IMG/VR virus record: IMGVR_UViG_3300028615_000092
Coordinates: 1 to 44,437 of that record
Strand: one strand, 5' to 3'
Length of the DNA: 44,437 nt
Source: a virus
Made by a program: the position numbers and the translations under genes. Under the pieces are notes generated by a model that was not told the DNA's origin, did not search any database, and saw only the letters and a program-made list of their open reading frames with translations. This document shows positions 29,296 through 36,740 of the stretch, one piece after another. Numbering within the stretch: position 1 is the stretch's first letter; every line of letters begins with the position of its first letter.

Positions 29296-29686
29296 GGCGG
29301 CTCTCCTCGACGCGGTTGATCAGGTACCGGTCCACGAAGCGGATGACCAGGTCGCACTCCTCCTCGGACATCTGCCCGATGTGGGCCTCTTGCTTACCCA
29401 TCTCCTTCGCGAGCCACGCGTAGGCTTCGCCGCGCGACATCAGCCCGTGCTTCCAGAGCACGTCGAAGGCGGCGTGCGCCTTGATCCGCGCGTTCCGCCC
29501 CGCTCCGTTGGTGGGCGTGCCAAGCGGCGCCCCGTTGGGGTGGCAGCCCAGTGTGGCCGGGCAGCCGTCCTTCCAGTTCTCGCACCGGTACTCCCAGCCC
29601 CCGTAGTGCCCGGGCTCCCGGTACATCGTGCCCCCACACCCCGCTTCTGGGCAGGGCGTGGGAGCTTCCGGCACGAGATCCTCCAC
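29282..29686 (-). CDS. Zinc-finger-containing protein (DUF3268-like)
   Basis: This 134-residue protein has CPEAGCGG, then WEYRCENWKDGCPATLGCHPNGAPLGTP, then ARIKAHAAFDVLWKHGLMSRGEAYAWLAKEM. A Cys pair, a second Cys site, the PLGTP turn and the AHxxFDxLW helix are the signature I associate with DUF3268-type phage/bacterial proteins. Function unknown. It is read from GTG 29686 after GGAGGTGA. Confidence 0.7.
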   Translation of the reverse strand: MEDLVPEAPTPCPEAGCGGTMYREPGHYGGWEYRCENWKDGCPATLGCHPNGAPLGTPTNGAGRNARIKAHAAFDVLWKHGLMSRGEAYAWLAKEMGKQEAHIGQMSEEECDLVIRFVDRYLINRVEESRRGSA

Positions 29687-29688
29687 CG

Positions 29689-30297
29689 CTAGCCCATCAC
29701 CTCCAGCCCCCGCTCCACGCGGGCCTTCAGGTCGTCGCCCGCCCGTTTGATGAGGGGCACGTCCTCCTGGTAGAGCTTGCACTGCGCCACCAGCGCCTCG
29801 ACGTCCGCGTGGCCCTGGTCCTTGAAGATCTGCAGGATGTGCGTGAACCGCTTGCACGCCTGCAGCTCCGCCAGCAACGTGCCCTCCGCGGCTTTTCCCG
29901 CGTCGGCGCCGTCTTCCTTGGCGTCCTCCTCCGGGTCCGCGGCCGCCGGCTTGGGCTCCGGCGCGGGCTCTTCCTTGGCCTTCTCCGGCTCCGGATCCTT
30001 CTTGGCGTCGGTCTTCTTCTTGCTGCGACGCTTGCCTGTCGTGTCCCCCGCGCCTGGGGCAGGCGTGGGCGGCGGCTTGGCGGCCGGCTCTTCTCCGGCC
30101 TTGAAGACGAACGAGATTTCCTGGCCCATGGGCGTTGCAGCCTGCACCGCACCCGTCGCCAGTGCCGCGATCACCTGGTTGGCTTCCGGCAGCGTGAGGC
30201 CCTTGATCGTCAGCCCCTCCTCGTTGAACTCCACGCGCCGGGACGCACCCAGCACCTCTGCTTCTCCGTCCCATCCGTACAACTTCAAGATCGCCAT
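29689..30297 (-). CDS. Two-domain protein with Lys/Pro/Ala-rich linker
   Basis: This 202-residue protein has an N-terminal domain (LKLYGWDGEAEVLGASRRVEF..., LTIKGLTLPEANQVIAAL), then about 60 residues of low-complexity Pro/Ala/Lys/Glu linker. A C-terminal helical domain (FTHILQIFKDQGHADVEALVAQC) completes it. The ATG is just after the upstream TGA. Function unknown; the linker suggests flexible tethering. Confidence 0.66.
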   Translation of the reverse strand: MAILKLYGWDGEAEVLGASRRVEFNEEGLTIKGLTLPEANQVIAALATGAVQAATPMGQEISFVFKAGEEPAAKPPPTPAPGAGDTTGKRRSKKKTDAKKDPEPEKAKEEPAPEPKPAAADPEEDAKEDGADAGKAAEGTLLAELQACKRFTHILQIFKDQGHADVEALVAQCKLYQEDVPLIKRAGDDLKARVERGLEVMG

Positions 30298-30299
30298 CG

Positions 30300-30635
30300 T
30301 CAGTTCCCTTCCCCTCTGGTCCACACCGCTACGGGGCGTCCATGAGATCCAATGGGCTCGAACCCGATGCGGTTCCAGCCGTTGCCTTTGCGGAACACCG
30401 CGCCCATGAAACGCGGGTCGACTTGATCGAGCTTGGGGCCGTGCCCCTGCACACGCAGCTCGTCGAAGACCTCGGTGCTGGTCACCTGGCCGTTCTGCGC
30501 GCAGAGCCGCCGGGCCACAGTGTCTGCAGCCGCAATCAGGTCAGCGCGGGTTTGCTGTAGCGCGTCCAACACGCGGTCGCGCTTGGCGTGCTCTCGGCGC
30601 TTTCTGGCGCCGGGTGGTGGTGCGAGATTGCTCAC
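30300..30635 (-). CDS. Phage replication-region protein, unknown
   Basis: This 111-residue protein has DLIAAADTVARRLCAQNGQVTSTEVFDELRVQ, DPRFMGAVFRKGNGWNRIGF and HGRPVAVWTR. The pattern (TSxxV...DPRxMGAVFR...W) recurs in small phage proteins near helicases and primases. GTG overlaps the primase stop as TAGTG. It opens with MSNLA, containing the same CAATCTCGC 9-mer as ssb. Confidence 0.68.
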   Translation of the reverse strand: MSNLAPPPGARKRREHAKRDRVLDALQQTRADLIAAADTVARRLCAQNGQVTSTEVFDELRVQGHGPKLDQVDPRFMGAVFRKGNGWNRIGFEPIGSHGRPVAVWTRGEGN

Positions 30636-31519
30636 TAGTTTCTCCTGGCCCGGTCACTCTGCATGGTGAACTCCGCCAACCGGTCGAGATCTGCGGGCGG
30701 CAGATTGCCGGGGTCGGTGGCCGCCGGCAGCTTGATGAAGTACGAGTCCTTGCCCTTCCGCTTGAGCCACCACGCCAGCGCGCGGCCTTCAAGCCAGGCG
30801 TCCCCGTCTAGCACAACCACGATCGGTCGTGCAGCGTGCAGCAGCATCTCCTTCTGCGGCGCGGTGGGCTTGCCGAGACACGCAACGGCGTTGGGCCAGT
30901 GCGGGAGCGCGTCGAACACGCCTTCCACCACGTAGACCGGCTTGCGAGATACCAGGCGCAGCGCGTTGCTGTTGAACAGCAGATCCCCGCGCTTCATGCC
31001 TTCCGGGTAGCGGTAGCGCAGGGGCACCTTGCGATCGTGCCAGTAGCGCCCGACCCACCCCTGCCAGATTTCATCATCATCGATCAGCGGAACTATGATC
31101 CTGCCGGCGAACTCACCGTCGAGGCAGCAGCCGACGCGAGCTTGGCGGATGGTCTCCTGCGGGACGCCGCGTGCGTAGAGGTACTGCCGCGGGTCTTCGG
31201 TGACCATGGCCGTGTCGCCGGGGTCCTCTCCCAGCCACATGAAGTGTTCCGGCGCCACGATCTTCACCGGCGTTTCATCCACCTCGTCGATGGTGATGCC
31301 GGCAGCGCCGGAGGGCGGGCCCTTGAGCTTGCCTACCGTGCCGCAGCGGAAGCAGTGGTACACCCACTCGCCCACCAGGATGCTGAAACTCCAGCGCCGG
31401 TCGGTCTTGCCGAGCTTGATCGGACAGAAGGGGCAGTTGGCGCGCCACCAGTTGCTCTTGCCTTTGGTGGCGTTGGCGAACGCGGCCTCTGCTAGCTGGT
31501 CATCTGATGCGCTTCCCAT
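30635..31519 (-). CDS. DNA primase (CHC2 zinc finger plus TOPRIM)
   Basis: This 294-residue protein has an N-terminal zinc-binding domain with CPFC ... YHCFRCG, then RGVPQETIRQARVGCC. A TOPRIM catalytic domain follows: VYVVEGVFDAL (Glu) and IVVVLDGDAW (DxD), the metal ligands for RNA primer synthesis. I take ATG 31519, preceded by GGGGGAAGAG; a TTG at 31558 would add 13 residues. The 15-bp repeat CGATCGACTCGCGAA lies just upstream (31537-31551). It functions with the DnaB-like helicase and polymerase of this block. Confidence 0.88.
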   Translation of the reverse strand: MGSASDDQLAEAAFANATKGKSNWWRANCPFCPIKLGKTDRRWSFSILVGEWVYHCFRCGTVGKLKGPPSGAAGITIDEVDETPVKIVAPEHFMWLGEDPGDTAMVTEDPRQYLYARGVPQETIRQARVGCCLDGEFAGRIIVPLIDDDEIWQGWVGRYWHDRKVPLRYRYPEGMKRGDLLFNSNALRLVSRKPVYVVEGVFDALPHWPNAVACLGKPTAPQKEMLLHAARPIVVVLDGDAWLEGRALAWWLKRKGKDSYFIKLPAATDPGNLPPADLDRLAEFTMQSDRARRN

Positions 31520-31567
31520 CTCTTCCCCCGCAAGTCCGATCGACTCGCGAAAATCCAAGTCGCTGAT
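31520..31567 (-). promoter_or_regulatory. Primase leader with dispersed 15-bp repeat
   Basis: This 48-bp gap contains CGATCGACTCGCGAA at 31537-31551 (+ strand), identical to the tandem repeat at 39917-39946. It ends with the primase Shine-Dalgarno site. A regulatory-site reading comes from the repeat's second occurrence in a control region. Confidence 0.45.
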
Positions 31568-31780
31568 CTAGAACGTTGGCCGCACCGCGCGCGGCCGCAC
31601 CTCGTAGAGTACCCAGTTTCGTAGCGCGCCGGAGTTCTTCAGCGCGCGCATGTACTCGGTCGCGGCCTCCTGCTCGCTCGGTGGCCAAATCTTCGCCTCG
31701 CTGAGCAGCTGCGTGGCACCGATCATGTCCTGCGCGAGCAGTGTTCCGGCGGCGTCCATGATGACGTAGCCCAACAGCAT
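31568..31780 (-). CDS. Hypothetical small protein
   Basis: This 70-residue protein starts at an ATG overlapping the upstream stop as TGATG. It contains IMDAAGTLLAQDMIGATQLLSEAKIWPPSE and a basic C-terminus (LYEVRPRAVRPTF). No family is recognised. Confidence 0.63.
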   Translation of the reverse strand: MLLGYVIMDAAGTLLAQDMIGATQLLSEAKIWPPSEQEAATEYMRALKNSGALRNWVLYEVRPRAVRPTF

Positions 31781-32085
31781 CAAAGCACCTCGTCGTAGGG
31801 GAACTGCCGCAGATGCTGCTGCCACCAGCCTACCAGCCCTTCGTCTCCGCCCAATCGATACGCCGCAGCCATCTCTGAGGGGACGACGCACATCGTCACG
31901 CCCTCCGGTGTCTCCACGCCGCAGTGGTACATGCGTTCGCCGATGCTGCACTGACCCTCCATCTCGGGCGGGTTCATGTAGCTCTGCGTCACGTGGAAGC
32001 CCTGACCGCCGCATTCGAAGCAGGGTTCCCACCCCTCCGGCAGGGCCTCGATGGAGGCCAGGATCTCTTTGAGTGTGTCGGACAT
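31780..32085 (-). CDS. Zinc-knuckle protein, paralogue A
   Basis: This 101-residue protein has EPCFECGGQGFHVTQ, then CSIGERMYHCGV, then MAAAYRLGGDEGLVGWW. The next upstream gene encodes a clear relative with PCVECGGYGFHVEQ and LAGAYQLDGWNGV, so the two are a tandem duplication. Start at ATG overlapping that gene's stop (TGATG). Probable small metal-binding protein of unknown function. Confidence 0.68.
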   Translation of the reverse strand: MSDTLKEILASIEALPEGWEPCFECGGQGFHVTQSYMNPPEMEGQCSIGERMYHCGVETPEGVTMCVVPSEMAAAYRLGGDEGLVGWWQQHLRQFPYDEVL

Positions 32086-32444
32086 CAGAAAGGTAGGTCC
32101 ATGTCTGTCTCCGGCATGTCGCAGAGCGGACCGTCCAACTCCTCGACGTACGGCTCCGGACGCCCGGGCACCGGGTTGCTGCGCATCCACATCGTCACGC
32201 CGTTCCAACCGTCCAGTTGGTAGGCGCCGGCGAGTTCTGCCGGTACTAAGCATTGCCCGTGCGGGCTCCAGCGTTGGCCGTACTTGTGCAGGATCCACTT
32301 TCGCACGTAGTCGCCCAGGTCACATGGTGACGACGGCGTCGGATCGCCCCGTTCATCCTGCTCAACGTGGAAGCCGTAGCCACCACACTCGACGCACGGC
32401 ACCATCTCCACGTCGATGTCCTGCTGTTGGCCGCGCGTCACCAT
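32085..32444 (-). CDS. Zinc-knuckle protein, paralogue B
   Basis: This 119-residue protein is a relative of the downstream 101-residue protein. It shares a PC-x-ECGG-x-GFHV-x-Q knuckle, a downstream Cys (SPCDLGDYV) and C-terminal CLVPAELAGAYQLDGW. It is longer at the end (PEPYVEELDGPLCDMPETD). Two starts, ATG 32444 and GTG 32441, overlap the upstream stop. Confidence 0.68.
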   Translation of the reverse strand: MVTRGQQQDIDVEMVPCVECGGYGFHVEQDERGDPTPSSPCDLGDYVRKWILHKYGQRWSPHGQCLVPAELAGAYQLDGWNGVTMWMRSNPVPGRPEPYVEELDGPLCDMPETDMDLPF

Positions 32445-32650
32445 TTCTTCTTGCCATAGGGCGTGTGTACGATCACGCGCACGTTGTGGTGCGCCAGTCG
32501 TGTGAGTACGCTGGTCTCGATCCACTCCTTGAGCTTGGGCAGATCCCCCTCGAACACCTTGGTGGCGTCCACGATCACAGGGCTGCAGCTGTAGCGGGCA
32601 CCCAGGGTGGGTTGGAAGGCTTGCAGTAGTGGCGCGAGTTCCAGCCTCAT
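32438..32650 (-). CDS. Hypothetical small protein ending in YGKKKW
   Basis: This 70-residue alpha/beta protein (YSCSPVIVDATKVFEG, LPKLKEWIETSVLTRLAHHNVRVIVHT) ends PYGKKKW. A fragment with a near-identical ending (RVIVQTKWGKKKW) lies at 33071-33109, so the gene seems to have been partly duplicated. ATG overlaps the upstream stop (ATGA). Confidence 0.64.
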   Translation of the reverse strand: MRLELAPLLQAFQPTLGARYSCSPVIVDATKVFEGDLPKLKEWIETSVLTRLAHHNVRVIVHTPYGKKKW

Positions 32651-33069
32651 GCAGCACCCGAGATCGTGACCACCTGCCCTGGTTCGTCCCCGTGCTCCAC
32701 GCTGATGCGTTCACCACAGGAAGGGCACGTGCACATGGCTATCGGTGCACCCGGCTCCGGCTCGGACGCACCAGGAGGAGCTTCTTCAGGGAACGCAGAC
32801 AGCAGCGCGCGCGAGACCAGGCGCCAGACGTTGTAGGAAAGACGCGGGTAGTTCAGGACCTCGCCCGTGCGCGTGACCTTGGCGGTCTTCCACTGCCCCA
32901 TCACCTTGGGGTCGGTGGGGCCCAGGACCTGCTTGCGGCGCCGAAGCACCTTCACGGCGTAGTCCCCTCGCTTCCCGTAGCTGCTGCTGACGTTGCCGAT
33001 GAGCATGCGGCCGATTTCGGACACGCGCCCGGACACAGCCCCGTGGATCTCGATCTTCACAACCAGCAT
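32647..33069 (-). CDS. Conserved-looking phage protein with C-terminal zinc ribbon
   Basis: This 140-residue protein has VKIEIHGAVSGRVSEIGRMLIGNVSSSYGKRGDYAVKVLRRR, then VLNYPRLSYNVWRLVSRALLSAFPE, a pattern I recognise from actinobacterial phages (unknown function). An added C-terminal CTCPSCGERI ribbon follows. It ends overlapping the next gene. Confidence 0.7.
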   Translation of the reverse strand: MLVVKIEIHGAVSGRVSEIGRMLIGNVSSSYGKRGDYAVKVLRRRKQVLGPTDPKVMGQWKTAKVTRTGEVLNYPRLSYNVWRLVSRALLSAFPEEAPPGASEPEPGAPIAMCTCPSCGERISVEHGDEPGQVVTISGAA

Positions 33070-33070
33070 G

Positions 33071-33112
33071 TCACCACTTCTTCTTTCCCCACTTGGTCTG
33101 CACGATGACTCG
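33071..33112 (-). pseudogene. Remnant of a YGKKKW-type gene
   Basis: Between the helicase stop and the 140-residue gene, the - strand reads RDCRVIVQTKWGKKKW followed by TGA (33071-33073). This resembles the last residues of the 70-residue protein at 32438-32650 (RVIVHTPYGKKKW). The frame has no usable start before the helicase gene. It is most simply a 3' relic of a duplicated gene. Confidence 0.5.
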
Positions 33113-33126
33113 GCAGTCCCGCGTGG

Positions 33127-34467
33127 CTAAAAGGGACTGTCGTCTACGAACTCCGCGTCATCTCCGCCGACGTAGCCGCGCACCGTGTCGGCCGTGCGCC
33201 CGTGCATCCAGTCTTGCGGCAGCGGGCCGATCTCCTGGCGCGCCGGTCCGTAACGGTTCTTGGCGATGTAGTACATCAGGCTCTCCCCCTCATCGCGGAG
33301 GTTCAGCGTGATGACCAGGTCAGCCACGCGTACCTTGTGCATCGAATCCGCGGTGTGGTGGATGTCCAGGCGCTTGCCACTGTCCTTGCCCTTGCGGGTG
33401 GACTGCGAGGCGGTCCAGCACCACGTCTTCCGCTCGTCCGCCCAGATGCGCAGACCCTCGTAGACCACGCGGCCCGCAGTGTAGCTGCTCTCGTCCGTCT
33501 TCTTGCCCGCACTCATCTTGTCGGCGTAGTCCACCACCAGCAGGTGGATGGGTTCACCCTCCGCCTGCTCGATCGCGTCCACCCAGTTGGTGACGTGCTC
33601 CAACTCCGTGGCGTGGGGTGTGAACGAGTTCACGTAGGTGGGCCCCAGCCGGCCCGCGAGCTTCTCGATCTGCGCCTTGGCCGTGTCCATGCCGCTGTTG
33701 GCGATGGCGTTGACGGGGATGCCCGTGATGTTCGCCTTGATCCGCGCCAGCACCATCGGCTCAGGAAGCTCCAGGGTGGCGTAGGCGACGCGCATGCCCT
33801 TGTAGCAACTGACCCCGGCCATGTGGCTCAGGAACATCGACTTGCCGCCGCCGGAGTCTGCGATGGCAACGCCCAGGCATCCGCGCGGCAGGCCACCGTC
33901 TGTGGCTTGGTCGATCTCTGGAACGTCGAAGGGCAGCCGGTCCAGGTGGCGGATGGCCTCCATGGCGTCGAAGGAGCCTTCACCGATCTTCACACCCAGG
34001 CTGCTGTCCTGCTTGCCGAGGTGCTCCGCGCTGAGGATGCGCTTGGCAAAGCCGGTGAGATCCTGACGCTTGCCCTGCGCGTCCAGCATGTCGAGCACGG
34101 CGTCATCTTGCATGCGCTGTTGCAGGACGGGCACCAACTCCTGCAGCAAGCTCTCATCGCCGGGCAACCCCGCGTCGATGGCCTCGTCGAAGTAGTCGTT
34201 CACCTCCTCGATCTCTTCCTGCGTGACGCGGCCCTCCTCATGCCGCCGACGCAACCGTTGCAGCACCACGATCAAGCTATCAGGTCCCTTGTGCGCTTCC
34301 GCCGCGTAACTCTTGACGGTCTCCAGCGCGAGCTTCCCGGGCTTGGCCTTGATCGCTTCCGGATCGATCTCCGCCCCTACAAGTCCGAACAGCTTTGGCC
34401 GCTGGCACAACGCGGTCACCACTGCACGCTCGAAGTCAGGGTCGAGGCCGTAGCTCTCCACCTTCAC
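33127..34467 (-). CDS. DnaB-like replicative helicase
   Basis: This 446-residue protein has a helical N-terminal domain (FERAVVTALCQRPKLFGLV...) and a RecA-like motor. The motor has VAIADSGGGKSMFLSH (Walker A), RVAYATLELPEPMVLARI and LLVVDYADKM (Walker B). WTASQSTRKGKDSGK and HHTADSMHKVRVADLVITL follow, with the DnaB-type Q and sensor segments. It unwinds DNA at the fork as a hexamer and would be loaded at the origin inside the gene upstream. The GTG start overlaps that gene's stop (GTGA, 34464-34467). Confidence 0.88.
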   Translation of the reverse strand: MKVESYGLDPDFERAVVTALCQRPKLFGLVGAEIDPEAIKAKPGKLALETVKSYAAEAHKGPDSLIVVLQRLRRRHEEGRVTQEEIEEVNDYFDEAIDAGLPGDESLLQELVPVLQQRMQDDAVLDMLDAQGKRQDLTGFAKRILSAEHLGKQDSSLGVKIGEGSFDAMEAIRHLDRLPFDVPEIDQATDGGLPRGCLGVAIADSGGGKSMFLSHMAGVSCYKGMRVAYATLELPEPMVLARIKANITGIPVNAIANSGMDTAKAQIEKLAGRLGPTYVNSFTPHATELEHVTNWVDAIEQAEGEPIHLLVVDYADKMSAGKKTDESSYTAGRVVYEGLRIWADERKTWCWTASQSTRKGKDSGKRLDIHHTADSMHKVRVADLVITLNLRDEGESLMYYIAKNRYGPARQEIGPLPQDWMHGRTADTVRGYVGGDDAEFVDDSPF

Positions 34468-36077
34468 TCCCACAACCACTCTCCCTTCCGTGCTCTCCTG
34501 CGCATCTCTCGTTGAAGCTCAGCTACTTCTTGTTCAGCCTGCACCATCAGTCGGTCGTACAACCCGTCTGGGAAGGCGAGATTCACGATGGCGTCCACCT
34601 GCTCCTGCGTGGTGGGCCGGCGTTCCATCAGGGTAGCTCGCATCCGCGCGTGCCGGTGCACGATCTCCTTCACGGCCGGCGTGATGATCTGGCGTGCCCC
34701 GCTGACTCGCGCTGCGGCGTCCGAGTGTCGTGACCATCCCTGGCGCTTGGCGATCCGCGGCACGGCGTAGAGCCAGCCCGGCGCGGGCCAGTTGATCTTC
34801 CTGCGGCGGCCCTGGCCGGCGGCCCCCTGGTCGTGGTCCCACACGTCGAGGCTGAACGAGACCCAGACGGCTGGCGGCACGTTGTGCTCGCGGAGCTTCT
34901 CCGCGGCCTCCAGCAGGTTCATGAACGCCTCGTCCCCCGGCTGCGGCCGGCGCTTGCCGCGGAACACCCAGCACTGCTTGGCCTTGCCCCTGCCCGTGCG
35001 GCCGTATCGGTGCTCGACGCCGGAGGTGTAGGTGGCGGCGAGGAGGTCCACCATCTCGCTGGGGTCCATGTCCTCCCGGAGCGCGGGTGGCGCCGGTACG
35101 CGAGCCGGCTGGATGTGGGGCCAGGGTGGGACATTTGGGTACATCCACGTGGCCGGCGCCAGGGCGGCGCCCGCGATCGCAGGTGCATGCCCGCTCGAAG
35201 TGGTGGTGGGGGTGATCACTTCCGCCGGGCCTTCCGGGGGCTCCGACGAAGAGGGGAGAGGGGAAGGCGCCGCATCCGGCGCCGTTCTTCCTCCGAAGGA
35301 GGAAGGACAAACGGCTGATCTGTTAATTATAATTGGGGGAAAATGGGCTACTTGAATTTTTTCCGGAATGATTTCCGGCACTTCCGCTGAAATAGGCGAC
35401 TTGATTCCATCACCCAAAATAGGCGACTTGATTTCCGCCGGACCCGAAATAGGCGACTTGATTTCAGAATGGGCTACTTGAATTTTTTCCGGAATGATTT
35501 CCGGCACTTCCGCTGAAATAGGCGACTTGATTGTTTGGTGTGGTGGCTTACACGTTTTACCGGCCGGTCGGCCAGCGTTGGTGCGCTTGCCGCCCCACCC
35601 TGCGGACGCCTTGATCGCGCGCCAGGCGTCGGGCGGCACCACGTACACATCGTCCCCGTTTGGTGAGGTTCCGAAGGACCCGAAGACGGTGCAGTTCCGC
35701 AGAGACTTCCGCTTCGTGAGCAGGTGCAGCTTTCGAAGGCGCCTCAGCCCGCGCCGGAATTCGTCGTAGTCGAGCCCTCCGGCGGCAGCGAGCCCGCGGC
35801 CGGTGGCGCGCACTTTGCCGTCTGTGCGCCGGTACTTGCGGAGCAGCGACCAGACCAGCATGCCGTTGCGTCCCAAGGCCCTTTCGAAGTCGCGCTCCGG
35901 GACCGTCAGCTTTCCGGCGACGGTGGGAGGGACGGCATCGAGGGCGTGGGCCTGCTGCAAGGGGACTCCGGTGGAGGCAGGCGAGGTAGGGCGTTCAAGG
36001 TGCGCGCCGGAACGGGCTGGTGGCCCGGCGACTGGCAGGTAGCCAAGCCCCAAGCTCCCAGCACGCACCTTCAACAC
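34464..36077 (-). CDS. Replication initiator with internal origin (lambda O-like organisation)
   Basis: The protein has 537 residues. Residues ~55-135 form a winged-helix-like domain (LTVPERDFERALGRNGMLVWSLLRKYRR ... RRLRKLHLLTKRK). A low-complexity stretch (~180-250) follows, in which IKSPISAEVPEIIPEKIQVAH is nearly repeated; this is the translation of DNA iterons at 35342-35532. A proline-rich linker comes next, then a C-terminal domain with YGRTGRGKAKQCWVFRGKRR and NWPAPGWLYAVPRIAKRQGW. The layout (DNA-binding N-terminus, origin repeats inside the gene, helicase gene next) matches phage initiators such as lambda O. The start (GTG 36077) is moderately certain. The repeat segment is much more AT-rich than its surroundings. 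Confidence 0.8.
   Translation of the reverse strand: MLKVRAGSLGLGYLPVAGPPARSGAHLERPTSPASTGVPLQQAHALDAVPPTVAGKLTVPERDFERALGRNGMLVWSLLRKYRRTDGKVRATGRGLAAAGGLDYDEFRRGLRRLRKLHLLTKRKSLRNCTVFGSFGTSPNGDDVYVVPPDAWRAIKASAGWGGKRTNAGRPAGKTCKPPHQTIKSPISAEVPEIIPEKIQVAHSEIKSPISGPAEIKSPILGDGIKSPISAEVPEIIPEKIQVAHFPPIIINRSAVCPSSFGGRTAPDAAPSPLPSSSEPPEGPAEVITPTTTSSGHAPAIAGAALAPATWMYPNVPPWPHIQPARVPAPPALREDMDPSEMVDLLAATYTSGVEHRYGRTGRGKAKQCWVFRGKRRPQPGDEAFMNLLEAAEKLREHNVPPAVWVSFSLDVWDHDQGAAGQGRRRKINWPAPGWLYAVPRIAKRQGWSRHSDAAARVSGARQIITPAVKEIVHRHARMRATLMERRPTTQEQVDAIVNLAFPDGLYDRLMVQAEQEVAELQREMRRRARKGEWLWE
35321..35344. other. AT-rich tract beside iterons (candidate unwinding element)
   Basis: The segment TGTTAATTATAATT and the following GGGGGAAAAT directly flank the iterons and are strikingly AT-rich for this genome. 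By analogy with iteron origins it would be where strands first open. Confidence 0.55.
35342..35532 (+). repeat. Iteron array, probable replication origin
   Basis: Four copies of AAATAGGCGACTTGATT (35390-35406, 35417-35433, 35447-35463, 35516-35532) and two of the variant AATGGGCTACTTGAATT (35342-35358, 35468-35484) all point the same way. A 65-bp block (35342-35406) is repeated exactly at 35468-35532, and each block also contains the inverted repeat CCGGAA-TGAT-TTCCGG. All lie within the initiator gene. Evenly oriented short repeats beside an AT-rich tract are typical iteron origins. Confidence 0.82.
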
Positions 36078-36159
36078 CCCACGTGCGGTCTGCCAGTCAA
36101 CGGTGGCACCCTGGAAGATCCAGAGCGTCCGGCCAACCTACGGAGGCGCGCGGTGGCCG

Positions 36160-36441
36160 TCAAGCTCTTTGCTGGCGCTGCGCTTGCTCCGCTGCCATTT
36201 TGTCGCGCAGCTCGATGGCGACCTTGAGCCCGTGCAACCTGAACGCACCAAGAACTTCGGCGGGCAACTCCTCGGGATCAGGTGTGACTAGGTAGTTGAT
36301 GCTGTCGTGGATGGCGTGCTGTGACTGCACGTGTACGTGGCCCCCGCACAGTTCGCACTCGTCGTCGACCAGCACCGTCCTGCCGGACTTGAGTTGGCCG
36401 TGGACGATCTCCACGCACGCGGTGCACCTGACTAGATCCAT
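36160..36441 (-). CDS. Small zinc-knuckle protein
   Basis: This 93-residue protein has VRCTACVEIVHGQ, then CELCGGHVHV (four Cys plus His), then PAEVLGAFRLHGLKVAIEL, the recurrent A-F-R-L-x-G element. The 82 bp to the initiator gene carry no recognisable feature. ATG at 36441 is 8 bp inside the preceding gene's end. Function unknown. Confidence 0.66.
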   Translation of the reverse strand: MDLVRCTACVEIVHGQLKSGRTVLVDDECELCGGHVHVQSQHAIHDSINYLVTPDPEELPAEVLGAFRLHGLKVAIELRDKMAAEQAQRQQRA

Positions 36442-36740
36442 TGGCGTGCCTCCACAGGCGTGGCTCCGAGACGGACGGCGGCTTGTTGCGCCGCCTTACG
36501 CTCCTCCTCCAGACGACGCAACCGTTCGTTTGTGAACTCTGCAACCGCGGGCAGCCATAGCTGTCCGTTGTGCCCGAGCGTGTGATAGCCGGGGCCGTGG
36601 CACTTCTTCACGCAGTCCTCTGGGTCCAGCCCTTGCACGTACTCGCCACAGTCATCGCAGTACGGCCATTCGCGGATCGTTGCCGGCCTTCGGGGCCACT
36701 CCTCCCCGGCGTCCACGTAGTCGGCGTAGGTCCACGGCAC
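36432..36740 (-). CDS. Small protein with Cys pairs
   Basis: This 102-residue protein has YCDDCGEYVQGLDPEDCVKKCHGPGYHTLGH, a probable zinc site. A charged helix follows (NERLRRLEEERKAAQQAAVRLG). The GTG start overlaps the upstream TAG as TAGTG. Function unknown. Confidence 0.65.
   Translation of the reverse strand: MPWTYADYVDAGEEWPRRPATIREWPYCDDCGEYVQGLDPEDCVKKCHGPGYHTLGHNGQLWLPAVAEFTNERLRRLEEERKAAQQAAVRLGATPVEARQWI

Noticed and set aside
35342-35532. Possible CRISPR array
   Set aside because: Repeats are irregularly spaced, inside a coding frame, and spacers are partly identical. Iterons explain the pattern better.
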